From assembly GCA_008692225.1 (NCBI GenBank), contig VICG01000007.1, forward strand, positions 1,089,501 through 1,153,500: a stretch of DNA of 64,000 nucleotides. Reading direction: 5' to 3'. The position numbers and the translations under genes were made by a program. The stretch comes from Monilinia fructicola (lineage: Eukaryota; Ascomycota; Leotiomycetes; Helotiales; Sclerotiniaceae). The notes below the pieces were generated by a model. The model searched no databases. It saw only the letters and a program-made list of their open reading frames with translations, and was not told the DNA's origin. How positions within the stretch are numbered: position 1 is the stretch's first letter; the number at the start of each line of letters is the position of its first letter. This document shows positions 10,508 to 21,594 of this stretch, in pieces.

Positions 10508-13040
10508 TTGTGTGATGCTATTATATGTTGTTTGGATGTTATACAAGGTCTGACATGAGAATCTTGTTCACAGTCTCCAGAGTGACAGGGTTGCCAAGAA
10601 ATCCGGCTCCAGAAGCACGTTAAGGCCGAAGGAAATCTTCATGGTGATTCAATCTTACAATAACCTTACCTGTTCCTCGAACTACTCCGTACTGTTGGCA
10701 AGCCATGTAAGGCTAAACGGTCTTGATCACCACTCTGGCACAACTTGGCATTGAAGACTTCGGATTGTTGCAACTGGTAAATGTGCTTGACGCACGACAA
10801 CGTGGTATTATTCTACCTCTGGCAAGTGCTTTGAGGTGATCTGTACCAAGGGTATGGTATCTTATCAACCCCTGGTAGAGGAGAGGGTTTCAAGTTGCAT
10901 CCTCTTAACGACTTCAAAACTCCGTAGAGAGTTTTGTTTTGCCAAGATCAGACACTGACACCTTTCTAAATGTTATGCATAATGGGCAAAAGAAAGAATA
11001 AGACTAATTCCTGAATCTGAAGCCCAATGGGTACATTAAAATCGGGTGAATAATGATCGAGTCTCATCTTTCATTTAGATTAGTGCAGAGCTGCTTTGCC
11101 CTTTTCAAAATGTCCCATAAACACATATATTTTCAGATTCGAGGATGACCTTGAAAGAAATGAGTGCCCTCAGTGGCTTTTTCTTCAAGTATGAGCCGTA
11201 GGACAGTTCAAGTTTGTCGCTACCCTAATCATAATGTTATGGCTCGACTAATCGCTAAATAGAGTGTCCTTGTAAGTCCAAGATTCTCCTTGAATAATAA
11301 AACTGGATCCTATGAGCTCCATCTCTCCTTCACCTCACTCTCTAGAACTATACTATTTTCTTCGGGATTCAACGTTACGAATGATGTCAAATGGTAGGGC
11401 TAGGGCGAAGTGAACGACTTTGCCAATTTTGCAGGCGAACCAAAACAGACTTCTTGCCTAGCCCTGCATAGAATATTTGAGTAACTGAGATGGCACAGGA
11501 GCTCTGGAGAAATTCAAGGGAGGTGCCTCGTGACTACTTGACTGAAAAGGAAAAGGAAAGTATTCTCTTACAGATGTTGAGACTTGGCATGAGAAGTTTC
11601 GCGACTGTGCACGTTGCCCTCAGGTGTAATCATGTATGAAGATATGAATGCATTACTGCATTTGTTTTAGTGGATTGATAGGATTTCCGAGGTAAGCAAC
11701 GGAAATTTGAACTGGTTGATTCTGGCTGATAGAAACATTGATTTATGATTCAAGGCGAAAATGCTAATATATGACAGAATTGGCGAATGAGATCCATTTG
11801 AACGAAATAAATTGATGTTTTGTTCATTGAGATATCTACAACTCGGTTAAAATCATAATTAGATTTCATGCAAATGAATTAAGATATAAGTATCCATCAG
11901 TTTTATAACCAACAAACTTCAGTCTTTGCTACATATATCAAGCAGATTGTATACATTCTCTTGTTTTTCATTGAATATTCGACATTTGAACTCTTCCCGT
12001 TGAAAAAACCAGCGCATCCAAGGTGATAGTTCTGCAATGCCCCTTTTGCCTTCAACATCCAACCTCTACTCTTTCTAAGAATTAAATATCAAAACCATCG
12101 AATAGTTGTGAGCCCGTGAGAAATTTGGTTAAACGATCTGATTGGCTTAGTTGCTATGTATTCACCCGGTTACTAGCGTTTTTGGAACTTGGAAGCTGTA
12201 TATAAATCGGTTTCCTGCAGAATATTTTGCTTCTCTTTACAACAATAATCAACTCAAGGAAATTTCAACATGCAGAAGTGTTTGCAATATTTTGCGAACT
12301 ACTCCCTGATTTGCAGTCTGCAATCTGCCGGTGTGTTACAATCTCACTATGCCTCCAAAGTTGCGTTTGCCATTGGAAAAATAATATGTTGTCATTGTTT
12401 GTGCTTGCTGTTAAACATATAAACTTCTTCATCAAAACACTTTTATATTGCAACATGGTTTAGCAAAGAGGATAGGTTTTCACTTATAAGCAAATCTGCA
12501 TTTATTCTCTCATATATTACTAGATCCCTTAACGCAAAAAGAAGCAGAAGCTTATAGCTATAAGATCTAGTGTTGCCGAACTTTCTTTTACCTTCTGCTT
12601 AAGATAAACTTGGCGAATAACAATCGATTACATCAATAGCAACACATTAACTTTCAACAAAAATAGCAGTCTATTAACCAGATTTCCATTTAACTGTGAC
12701 CGGGTGATACAAATACTTTGCCTTTTCTTGTTCGAGACGCGCTTTCCTGCATTGTAGCAAACACTTGCCTCGAAAATTTGAAGGGCACTACGTACTTCAC
12801 TTTTAGCTACGTAAGTGCAGACGTTTCCTCTGACTTCAAAGACAAGTTCATACCAATTCACTCTCTTCTTCTCCACTCGCTCCACCATTAACCCTCAATT
12901 AATTCTTTCTTCTTCTTCCTTTTTCCCCTCAGAGGTTCTATACCTCGTCTTTGAAGCTCTCCTGGCTAGAAAGCTAACCTATCACCACTTCCTTACGAAC
13001 AGCAACCAAAAGACTCTTACCCTCTTAGATTTACTTCTAA
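10508..13040. other. Long intergenic region
   Basis: About 2.5 kb without a convincing conserved gene. It contains CTCCGTA-type short motifs (10685, 10918), a TATAAA box near 12200 with a small ORF behind it (12270-12422, listed separately), and a CT-rich leader (about 12850-13040) directly before the SET gene. Confidence 0.6.
12270..12422 (+). CDS. Candidate 50-residue Cys-containing peptide
   Basis: A TATATAAAT box at about 12198 is followed, after a 70-base AC-rich leader ending in TTTCAACATG, by a 50-codon ORF starting MQKCLQYFANYSLICS and ending IICCHCLCLLLNI. Seven Cys residues and a hydrophobic tail are visible. Promoter spacing and the leader look like a fungal gene, but the coding evidence is only one short ORF. 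Confidence 0.25.
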   Translation: MQKCLQYFANYSLICSLQSAGVLQSHYASKVAFAIGKIICCHCLCLLLNI

Positions 13041-14237
13041 ATGAATCTTGCCACCGTTTACACGCTCCCCCTGGCAGAAGCCAGCCACTTCGAGGAATGG
13101 TTTGAAATAGCCATGAAATGGAAAGCTGGAAAGGTAAAACCTTGCAAATCTCACTGTATCATGATTTCCACTAACCATAGCTTTAACCACAGAAGTACAG
13201 ATGGGTACCCCCGACAAAAGAAAAAAAGATCGATGGGAGAAAGGGGGAACTGGAGGGACTCTTAACACCACCAGCTACCCCCTTAAAGCCAGAAGCCCCG
13301 CGCTCCTTGAAATCCTCAGCGACGGTCCGACCATCCCCAATCACATCTTCCTTGACCCTTCCAGTGCCCAAGTCTTTGAAGCCACCGGTAGTAGTTGCAC
13401 CATCCGATGCTAAAGTTGCATTTAGCTTGGACCGTACTCCATCATCGGTAGCCGACCTCCCGTCTCATCCCAAACCATTGGCACCTCTATGTTCCCCTCC
13501 TTGCCCTTCCCCAGAGAGAGTATCCTTGTACAAGAATGAGTTCTTTGAAGTCAAAACTTCCCCAAAGGGCGGTCTAGGTTGCTTCGCATTAACAGATATC
13601 AAAGGGGGAACGGAAATCCATTCCGAGGAACCTTTATTCATATCTTCTATCTTACAAGTCTATTACAATTTCGAACAGTTAACGCCCAAACAACAAGCCG
13701 ACTACTTGGACTTGCATTGTTGGCACGGCCTTGCTAGTCACAAGATTCTTGCCATTTTCCAAACCAACCGGTATGTCACTTAACCCTCGTGTCATCAAGA
13801 CTCCAACTCTTGCCTCAAATGTGCACGAAAGAAGCACCGCACTAACCGCCACCTTCCACAGTTTCCACATAAGCGGCGCTAAATGCGGCATCTTCCTCAA
13901 TTCCTCTCGCTTCAACCACGCCTGCCCCGGTTTCCGCAACTGCAGCTACACTTTTGACAAAAAACTGAACAAAATGGTCTTCACGACCCGCGGTGACGTC
14001 CAAAAGGGCCACGAGCTTACCATTGCATACGCATGGGTCCCAAACGACTTGTATCAAAACTACGGATTCTTCTGCGACTGTCCGGGATGTCCTTCCTGGG
14101 ACTTTCAGTACAAAGAATGGAAATTCGAGGATGATTTGAGGAAGAAGGAAGCGTGGGACAGTGGCAAGACGGTTCCGTGGGAACAGGAGAGGTATGCGCG
14201 TAGCCCTGCATGGAAAACTGGTGTTTATGAGTGGTAG
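13041..14237 (+). CDS. SET-domain protein
   Basis: Exons are 13041-13133, 13193-13770 and 13862-14237, giving 348 residues; all three splice in frame with GT...AG introns of 58 and 91 nt. The start MNLATVYTLPLAEASHFEEW follows a CT-rich leader. A low-complexity Pro/Ser linker (about residues 50-130) precedes the SET fold. This begins at FFEVKTSPKGGLGCFA, continues through EIHSEEPLF, and ends with FLNSSRFNHACPGFRNC (the SxxNHxC-type motif) and ELTIAYAW. A post-SET-like Cys cluster FFCDCPGCPSW follows. Fungal proteins of this shape are putative lysine methyltransferases acting on unknown targets. It lacks a MYND insert. The fold is clear; the substrate is not. Confidence 0.9.
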
Positions 14238-15533
14238 AGGGGAAGGGCTGTGGCTTGCTGATGGCGCGACGAGATCTTAATGGTATGAGCGGAGGATATA
14301 TCTTTACCTGTAGCTTAAACGGAAGTTGCCAATTTGGTGGATTGAGTGTTATCAAGGGAGGGTTTGCACGGGACCCTGAACGCTGGATGTTGTTTGCCTT
14401 GGGGTCACGGGAGTCCGAAATTGACGTTAAACTATTTTGCCTAATGTGAGGATGTCAAGGGGGGACATCCCTTCGTTATTTCAATCTGGTGGGAAGATTT
14501 ATCATTCAAAATATCTTAGTTTTCAGGAACCTTTTTTCGAAGGATGATGTGAATGTGATCTTTCCTTGAGTGATGACCCCAAGGACTCTGTTACTCATGA
14601 GATGCGCATCTTGAGCTCTAATATAGGGACGGCATATGGTCTAGGTCGCAACTGGTATATCGAATTCCCCCAAACCCAATGTTTCCATGTCGAGCTGAAT
14701 GAACAGGGGTGATGTATAAATCTAGAAGATTTTCTCTCTCAACATGCAGGCAATCTTCATAGGAGTCGGGGGTTGAAATAGAGAGATGACGATACAGTTG
14801 CGGTCGAATCGATCATATGCCGACCCTTGGATCAAGTCGATTATGAATTACTACTACTATACTGGCCCATGAAACACATCCGATACATAGAGCGCGGGAT
14901 GAGAATATATAACTGAGCGGACTTTCTCGATCATCACATGAATGATTCGTTTTGTAAAGAAAGCAGGCTGGAGGTACTACGTACTTGAAGGATTTAAGAT
15001 TGAGCAAACAGGTAAAACGACGAAAATTATGACAGCTGATCAGAGCCATCATGAATCTCAATACTTGAGCTATTATGAGTCCAGCGACATCAAAATTGAA
15101 TGATAACCAATGATTATACAAACAGCAGTTCGCTTCTCTCCGTGCTGGGCTAGGTTGTTACGTAGGCTATTCTCGCTTAGGTATATGACGATGCGATCGA
15201 ATTCTCAACCGGAAGATGAAGGTCTAGGTCATGCACGTTGAGTCTGGGCATTTTTTGGGCTTCTGCTGGGGGTTTTGTATCTTATGGATTCTCGATTCTG
15301 TTTCTTGATTATGAGTTGGAACTCGGAAATGAGACATCGCATATGGCGGTTGGGGGATTCTTTGTTGCACATTGCAATGTTCTCCGCAATATGGATGATA
15401 AATTTGCTTTCGCTCAAGGTTATTTTGTCCCTAGAAAGACTTGTTTCCCCTCGATATCTTGAACTGGTGCGGCTTCCTGCAACCTCAAGTGTAGAATGAT
15501 GAACCATTTCAGAGAGCGTCCAATATCCCCCCT
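14238..15533. other. Intergenic
   Basis: About 1.3 kb with only short overlapping ORFs and no recognised protein, RNA gene or long repeat. Confidence 0.5.
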
Positions 15534-15983
15534 TCAAGCTCCCCCCTCCACTTCCCTATCCACTGCATCCTCCTCCATTTTTTCAGCACCCTTCTTTCTA
15601 TTCCTATCCTTAGCCTTTCCCTTAATCTTCGCACTAACAGCCTCGTGCTTATTCTTCCACATCCCCCCATACCTATACTCTGGATGTCTCCCATCGCCAT
15701 CTACTTTCCCTCCACTAACATCCTTCCAACACTTACCTGTGCACACAAAATGCCATTTCTTCGTTTCATCAATTTGGCATCGTACCAGTACATCGCGTGG
15801 TGTATGACATATAGTACAGGGTTTGCTGTGTGGCGATGGAGAAGCAGGAGAGGACGTTGGGTTTGCAGATTGAGTTGGAGAGAGGTTGGTATCGAGGTTG
15901 GAAGTATCCTTATGAGGAGTGATGAGATTTTGTTTTTCTTTTTCCATGTTCGCATTCGTGTACGCAGCTTGTTTGTCCTGCAT
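15534..15983 (-). CDS. Small conserved fungal protein with two Cys pairs
   Basis: A single exon of 149 codons starting at 15983; a second Met 12 codons on is also possible. A Ser/Pro/Thr-rich head leads to a compact core. There CTICHTPRDVLVRCQIDET and WHFVCTGKCWKDVSGG hold CxxC plus further Cys that could bind zinc. HPEYRYGGMWKNKHEA follows, then a Lys/Glu-rich tail. I recall this core as a widespread fungal protein of unknown function. The charged tail suggests nucleic-acid or nuclear association, but that is inference. Confidence 0.75.
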   Translation of the reverse strand: MQDKQAAYTNANMEKEKQNLITPHKDTSNLDTNLSPTQSANPTSSPASPSPHSKPCTICHTPRDVLVRCQIDETKKWHFVCTGKCWKDVSGGKVDGDGRHPEYRYGGMWKNKHEAVSAKIKGKAKDRNRKKGAEKMEEDAVDREVEGGA

Positions 15984-16564
15984 TCCTTTTATCCTAAATT
16001 CAAGATGGGGCGAGGTGAAAAGATCCTGGTGGTCTGGTGTCTCCGAACATCATGAGCTCGGATGAGTTCCCCAGAAATAGACAGCTCGGGAACTGGTGCC
16101 GAAATTCCCCCATCTTGGTGGCTGTGGCTAGTGATATTCTCATGCTGTTGTAATAGTATGCGGCCAATATTTCTGATGTTACGGCCAGATTGATGTACCT
16201 AGGTAAGACTATCGTGGGTAACGGTAACCTTATTGAGTAAAGCAGCATTGGTTCAGCCACACTTGCATGTCAGAAGGTTACGTCATCATTGACTGCAATG
16301 TCCAGAGTTGATCCATGCCCCTTGCCTTGCCAAGAGTTCACATGGTCTTTTGTCGCGAGGGTGGTGAAAGTATATAACGAAGATGTTTCCATGGATATAA
16401 GAACTTACAAGCTGCTTCTCAACCATTTGCAGGTATTCAAAAGAATATATTGAATAAAGTTTTATATTCATCAACAATTATATCGATACTAAGTATCTAA
16501 ACCTCAATCTTCACATACTATTATATTAGTTCATACAAATTTCCACCTCAATCTACCAGATATC

Positions 16565-16937
16565 ATGGCCGCATCATCTTCTGTAAGTGCCTATTTAATT
16601 TACTCTTGTCACATGAAGGAACTAAGCACACATACTCCCTCCATTCCTCTCCTTCTCTCCCTCTCTCCTTTTCCTTTCCCTCTCTAATAACTTTCGCATA
16701 GGCCGACGTATTCGCATACCTTGTTGCCATCTTCATCCCTCCTCTTGCAGTTTTCCTCAAGACGGCATGTGGCGTTGACTTTCTTATCAACATTTGCTTA
16801 ACCATCCTTGGTTGGATTCCAGGTGTTATCCGTAAGTTTTCATGTGTAGTGTTGTGTGTTCTGTCAATATACTTATGGACTGTATAGATGCTTGGTATGT
16901 CATCTCAAAACATGATCCAGCGAGATATGCTCCATGA
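16565..16937 (+). CDS. PMP3: Pmp3-family plasma membrane proteolipid
   Basis: Exons are 16565-16582, 16702-16831 and 16888-16937, giving 65 residues. The protein has the two-helix hairpin of the family: ADVFAYLVAIFIPPLAVFLK, then ACGVDFLINICLTILGWIPG, and the usual end VIHAWYVISKHDP. Pmp3/RCI2 proteins sit in the plasma membrane, affect membrane potential and cation tolerance, and are usually stress-induced. It was found from splicing, as each exon is too short to stand out alone. The family length is normal and all key features are present. Confidence 0.95.
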
Positions 16938-17556
16938 AGAGGTTCGAGGACATATAGGGGTATGTGATGGGTCGTAACCTGGGGTTGTAATAATTGAAGA
17001 TTATGATAGTCTGGGTATATCGCCCAGATATTGGGTGGCTTTTGGCGTCAACGGTTGAACAAGAGTTTCTTTGATAGTTCTGTTCGGACAATGGTAATAT
17101 TCCAGGAGAACCTTGGAAATGCGTTGTTTTATATATATATACCAATCTCAGGAGTCATGCGAATCGATCAATCATATCATAAATATACAATTCTTCCTTA
17201 TCTTCTCCAATTGATGATACTCACCACATCACTGCCTGCTACTGTACAACGCAAGTATTATGGTGTTAATCATCAATCCTCCGGAAGTCAAGACATCCAT
17301 CTTGAGTAACATCGGATAGGACGGATATCATGGCCCACCAGAACAAAACAAATTTGATAATATTTTAGTAACTATTGGAGGGTCTGCATGTTATTTCATG
17401 AAACATTGGTCCATCTGATTTTAATGTGACTATTCTTTATAAATAAAACTCTTGGAATGATGAAAGTCAAGAAACTAGAGAGGGCTGAATGATGTTAAGT
17501 AAGACTAAGGACTCTTACAAGCGAGAACCCTTTAATCAGGAAATATAAATAAATAA

Positions 17557-17937
17557 ATGTTGTCCCCTCTTAACAACAACACTTCTTACAAAATTGACAA
17601 CCTTTTCCAGACCCATCAGCTTTTGATGCATAACAATGCAGAACTTGCACAAGATATCATTTTTGCATTTACGGTTTATGCAGATGGATGGGATACCGTT
17701 TCACATCGACTAGATACCCTGTACACTGTACACTACAGGTTAACAACCGTGGTCACTGCTATCACTGCCATGTGGTGTTATGATTACAAGTGTGCAGCTG
17801 GGCGCATATCACGATCTCTTCAATTGGAGTTGGAGGAAGCCAGTATTTGGCTGGACCTATGGTTCAATGGCTCAAAAAACCATTACAGGCTTATTTGTTG
17901 CCACTTCAACTTCGTCTTACGTTCAATTAATAGATAG
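17557..17937 (+). CDS. Hypothetical ORF, doubtful
   Basis: An ATG-started open frame of 126 codons (MLSPLNNNTSYKIDNLFQTH) in an otherwise non-coding 1.4-kb stretch (16938-18327). The middle is helix-prone with Leu-rich and Cys residues. No family was recognised, and no introns or typical leader are seen, so it may be chance. Confidence 0.25.
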   Translation: MLSPLNNNTSYKIDNLFQTHQLLMHNNAELAQDIIFAFTVYADGWDTVSHRLDTLYTVHYRLTTVVTAITAMWCYDYKCAAGRISRSLQLELEEASIWLDLWFNGSKNHYRLICCHFNFVLRSINR

Positions 17938-18327
17938 GTAAGGTTTGGTTATATCTTCAGGACTACTGGTTCTGCAATTTCTCTCAAAATCCTGTTTGTT
18001 CAAGTTGCTGTCGCCAAGACGTCGGCTGAGTGCTTGGCAGCTGTGTCAAAATAAAATATCTAGCATTATTACTTCAGAACTCTGTCTCCTGAGGGATTCG
18101 ATTCATACTGCAATTTTATCTTGCTTTCTAGTCACTACCAACAGTTTTGTTCTTTAATAGTGAATACCACACACATATCTTTGGAGTCTGGGCCGATCCA
18201 ACTAATCTCGCAGGTACGAACGAACACGAAAAAGGCAATTAATACAGGAAGAACGAAGAGAGGGTAACGACGGCTTTCGATACCTATTTCACATATCTGC
18301 TCGCTATTTCCAAACCAAGTTTTCATC

Positions 18328-20069
18328 ATGGCACGAACAGCCCAGAGGCGCAAAGACAACACAACCAGCAGTTCGACAGCGCCAAAGGACGATATTGAAA
18401 TGGCTGCCACACCGCAGGCACAAGGCCACATTGCAGAGGTTTCTGTCGAAACCACTGGATCTTCAACGACCGCACATCACAACTTGTCGGAAATGCTGCA
18501 CCATATGCTACCTACGCATAGAGTCAATCATAAGGGCTACAAAGTTACAAAAGGTATTCAGCCAGACGGGGAAAGTGGCAGACGCGGCATACATCCTTTT
18601 CACTTCTTCAGAATCTGCTGGGCCTCGACCAGCGATGCTTCTCGACTCGTCAACATTTTGTGGCCTGTCGTTCCTGCTGCCCTTGCCGTTAGATACACCA
18701 GGCCAGAAAAACACTTGGTGATATTCATATTGAATTACATTGCGATGGTACCTTGCGCGAATCTAATCGGATTTGCTGGGCAAGAATTGGCGAGAAAGTT
18801 ACCAAAGGTGTTTGGTATACTGTTAGAAACTACACTTGGCAGTATTGTCGAGATGATTCTTTTCATAGTCCTTTTAACGAGGTTAGAGGGTACCATTCGT
18901 TTTGTCGGTTCATACACTAATACGGCGAATCAGAGATGAATATAGTGTAATTCAAGCTGCAATTCTAGGATCTATGCTAGCAACCTTACTGTTGTGTTTG
19001 GGGATGTGCTTTTTCGTTGGTGGTCTGACACGAGACGGTAGGCTGACAGGTTTTTTATCCTTTGGTTTCTCTAGCTAATTTAAAACCCAGAGCAGGAGTT
19101 TGATGAAGCTGTTAGTGAAGTGGGAAGTGGACTGTTATTGACGGCGTAAGAGCGAATTTTCATAAAATTTTGCATCTCGCTGACTTTTCAAACAGGGGAA
19201 TGGGTCTCATCGTACCCTCAGCATTCGAAACTGCCTTGGAGTTGAAAAAATTCCGAGGCTCTCTCGGCGGAGGTTATTGCAGAAAAAGTTCTCAATATAT
19301 CTCGCATTACTGCCGTACTTCTCATAGTTGCTTATGCCACATACGTCTTTTTTCAGATGCGCACTCACCACAGTATATATGATGCTATACTAGAAGCGGA
19401 TGAACAAAAGGACGAGGATCGCCATGAGGATCTTCAAAAAGACAAACTCACATTTACGGAGTGTATAGTTGCTCTTTCGATCTCAATTGCTTTAGTGACT
19501 CTGATTGCCATCAGCCTGGTTGAGCAGATTCCTCACATCGTGGAAGAGCGCGGGATATCTGATGCATTTATGGGCCTTATCCTTGTTCCTCTGGTTGAAA
19601 AAGCTGCCGAGCATCTTTCTGCTATTGATGAGGCTTATGATAACCAGATGAATTTCGCGTTATCTCATGTTCTAGGAGCAACCATTCAAACGGCATTGTT
19701 TAATGGCCCTCTTGTCGTTATCATTTCCTGGGGCTTGGACAAGAAGCTGGATCTCAACTTCGAAATGTTCGATATCGTTGTTTTGATCCTAGCCATCCTC
19801 GTCGTAGGAAATTTTTTGCGCGACCAAAAGAGTAATTACTTGGAGGGTGCCTTATGCGTGATTGTCTATATAATCATCGCAGTGGCAGCTTTCTTCTATC
19901 GTGAGTAAAATTTTGGTCTGTCGGGGATTCTCAAAATCCCCGGTCTTTCTTTTCGTATGATAGATACCCTTCATTAGCTAATTTCTATTTTACAGCAAAT
20001 CCAGAAGAGACGCATGTTACTGGCGAGGCGACTGATGCAGCGGTCGAGGTTCTCCATGCCCTTCTTTGA
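18328..20069 (+). CDS. Vacuolar-type Ca2+/H+ exchanger (CaCA family), with one frameshift
   Basis: Exons are 18328-18881, 18934-19037, 19091-19145, 19196-19900 and 19996-20069. After one extra base is ignored, the total is 496 codons plus stop. A hydrophilic N-terminus (about 95 residues) is followed by the first helices (NILWPVVPAALAVRY, LIGFAGQELARKLPKVFG). The first exchange repeat is ETTLGSIVEMILFIV and the second is VEKAAEHLSAIDEAYDNQ, followed by SHVLGATIQTALFNGP. The tail is NFLRDQKSNYLEGALC and YPNP. Family members use the proton gradient to load Ca2+ into the vacuole. The acidic residues are kept, but the usual GNxxE and GNAAEH motifs read GSIVE and EKAAEH, as in a separate fungal subfamily. 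A six-A run at 19245-19250 shifts the frame between TALELK and NSEALSAEVIAEKV. This is either an assembly error or a broken allele. Confidence 0.88.
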
Positions 20070-21594
20070 TGTCATCGATGGGAAAAGAGATTGATATGGT
20101 ATTCAAAACCTTCAATTTGGGTTCAACATACGCGAGAAGTTCCTGATACGTATTACTGATACCATCATATACAATTTCAGGATGTAGCATTCTATGTAAA
20201 ATGTTCATAGTCTTTCCTTTTGTAATCACGTTTTTAGCGGTCAGTCATCAATACTACATAACCACCGTGAACGTCCGATTCCCATGCACGCTGTTTACAG
20301 GCGCAGAAAGTCAAACTCGGACCTTTGCCATATTGATTCTAACCCTCTCGAAAGTGAGTAAACACTCTCACCGCTTCCAAGGTTTACAATCATATTTAGC
20401 ACAATAAATCAATGCATGAATGCTCGTATGATTTACTTATCACGATCGAGTGGAATTTCGGTATAACGATGCCTCAATCCGGATTCCGAAGACCTACGGA
20501 GTATTCACAATTTCACATACACGAGCTAGCAGGGAAGGATTAAGCTTTAGGCTTCAAAGCTCAAGCAACTATAATGAAAGAGGGATATGTATCGAGAGTA
20601 TTACAAGAAGTGTATATCTAAATTTGAATAGCTTTATTAATAAACGAATCATATATTTAAGATTTTGATATTATCTAAATTAAATATCGAATAATATTAT
20701 CATTAGAGCTTAGAATTTTCTCATGTTAAGATATGCAAAGATATAAGATACAGATACAAAACATATAAAATAACCTAAAACAGAATCAACTTGTACTAAA
20801 ATATTATATTATTATCTAACATAAACAATATATTATTTACACTTATATTTTGATATTGGAGTACCTAGGTATCCCTACTTGTAGAGAGGATTTAAAAAGT
20901 GCGTATGCCGAAGCTGCAACCAACTACTCGAGTACTGTTGTTTTCATGATGATTATTTTAATAATTAGCTACAGTAAAGAAGCGAAAGAAACTCCTGTAT
21001 GGAGTAACTCCGTACTTCCAGGTTCGTACAATAACCTTACTCTGTACATAAAGAGCCAAGATTCGCTTATCTCCTTGGGGGCTGGTAAACTTTAAGTGCA
21101 GCAGCGCCATATGATTCTACAAGTATGGATATATGAATCGTTTTCTAGCTTCCTTTTCAAGTCTAATTCAGGTCCTGGTGGTCCCTTCTCCAGTGAGTCT
21201 CCACTCTCTTACCCTTCACCATCTCGGATTAGCAATTTAGCATTGACTCGAATAAGAAGGTGCCGTTGGTGTGAAATTCAATTGCTCATATTTTTCAAGG
21301 GTAGCTAGCTACTCCTCATCCAAATTTGCCTTGATATCTGTATTGACTACGTACTATCGAGGTATGATCGATGATGACATACAGGATTCAAATGACAATT
21401 CACTCCAAAAAGATTAATATGGCTTTGATCAATGGGTCACCTCGGCCAGGTATCTATCTCTCCTGGCTCCTCAATACGCTTTGGGCGAATACTTAAATAT
21501 GGGCGAGTCAGAAGCACTTCTATTGCTCTCCTCTCCCTCCTCCTATGCCTTGTAATTCTCGAGTTCTTGTGTAATCTTCATCCATACCGACAAG
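20070..21594. other. AT-rich intergenic region
   Basis: About 1.5 kb without a gene. The part at 20600-20860 is strongly AT-rich with many TA steps, as in DNA altered by repeat-induced point mutation. A palindromic ACCTAGGTA lies near 20863 and an ACTCCGTA motif near 21007. The final 100 bases are CT-rich and form the leader of the carboxypeptidase. Confidence 0.6.

Noticed and set aside
12227..12463. 78-codon ORF after the TATA box
   Set aside because: It has no ATG at its start; the ATG at 12270 in another frame is the better candidate.
18882..19250. Introns considered as the cause of the exchanger frame break
   Set aside because: The only GT...AG pair at the break is about 32 nt and would delete conserved residues; a one-base excess explains it fully.
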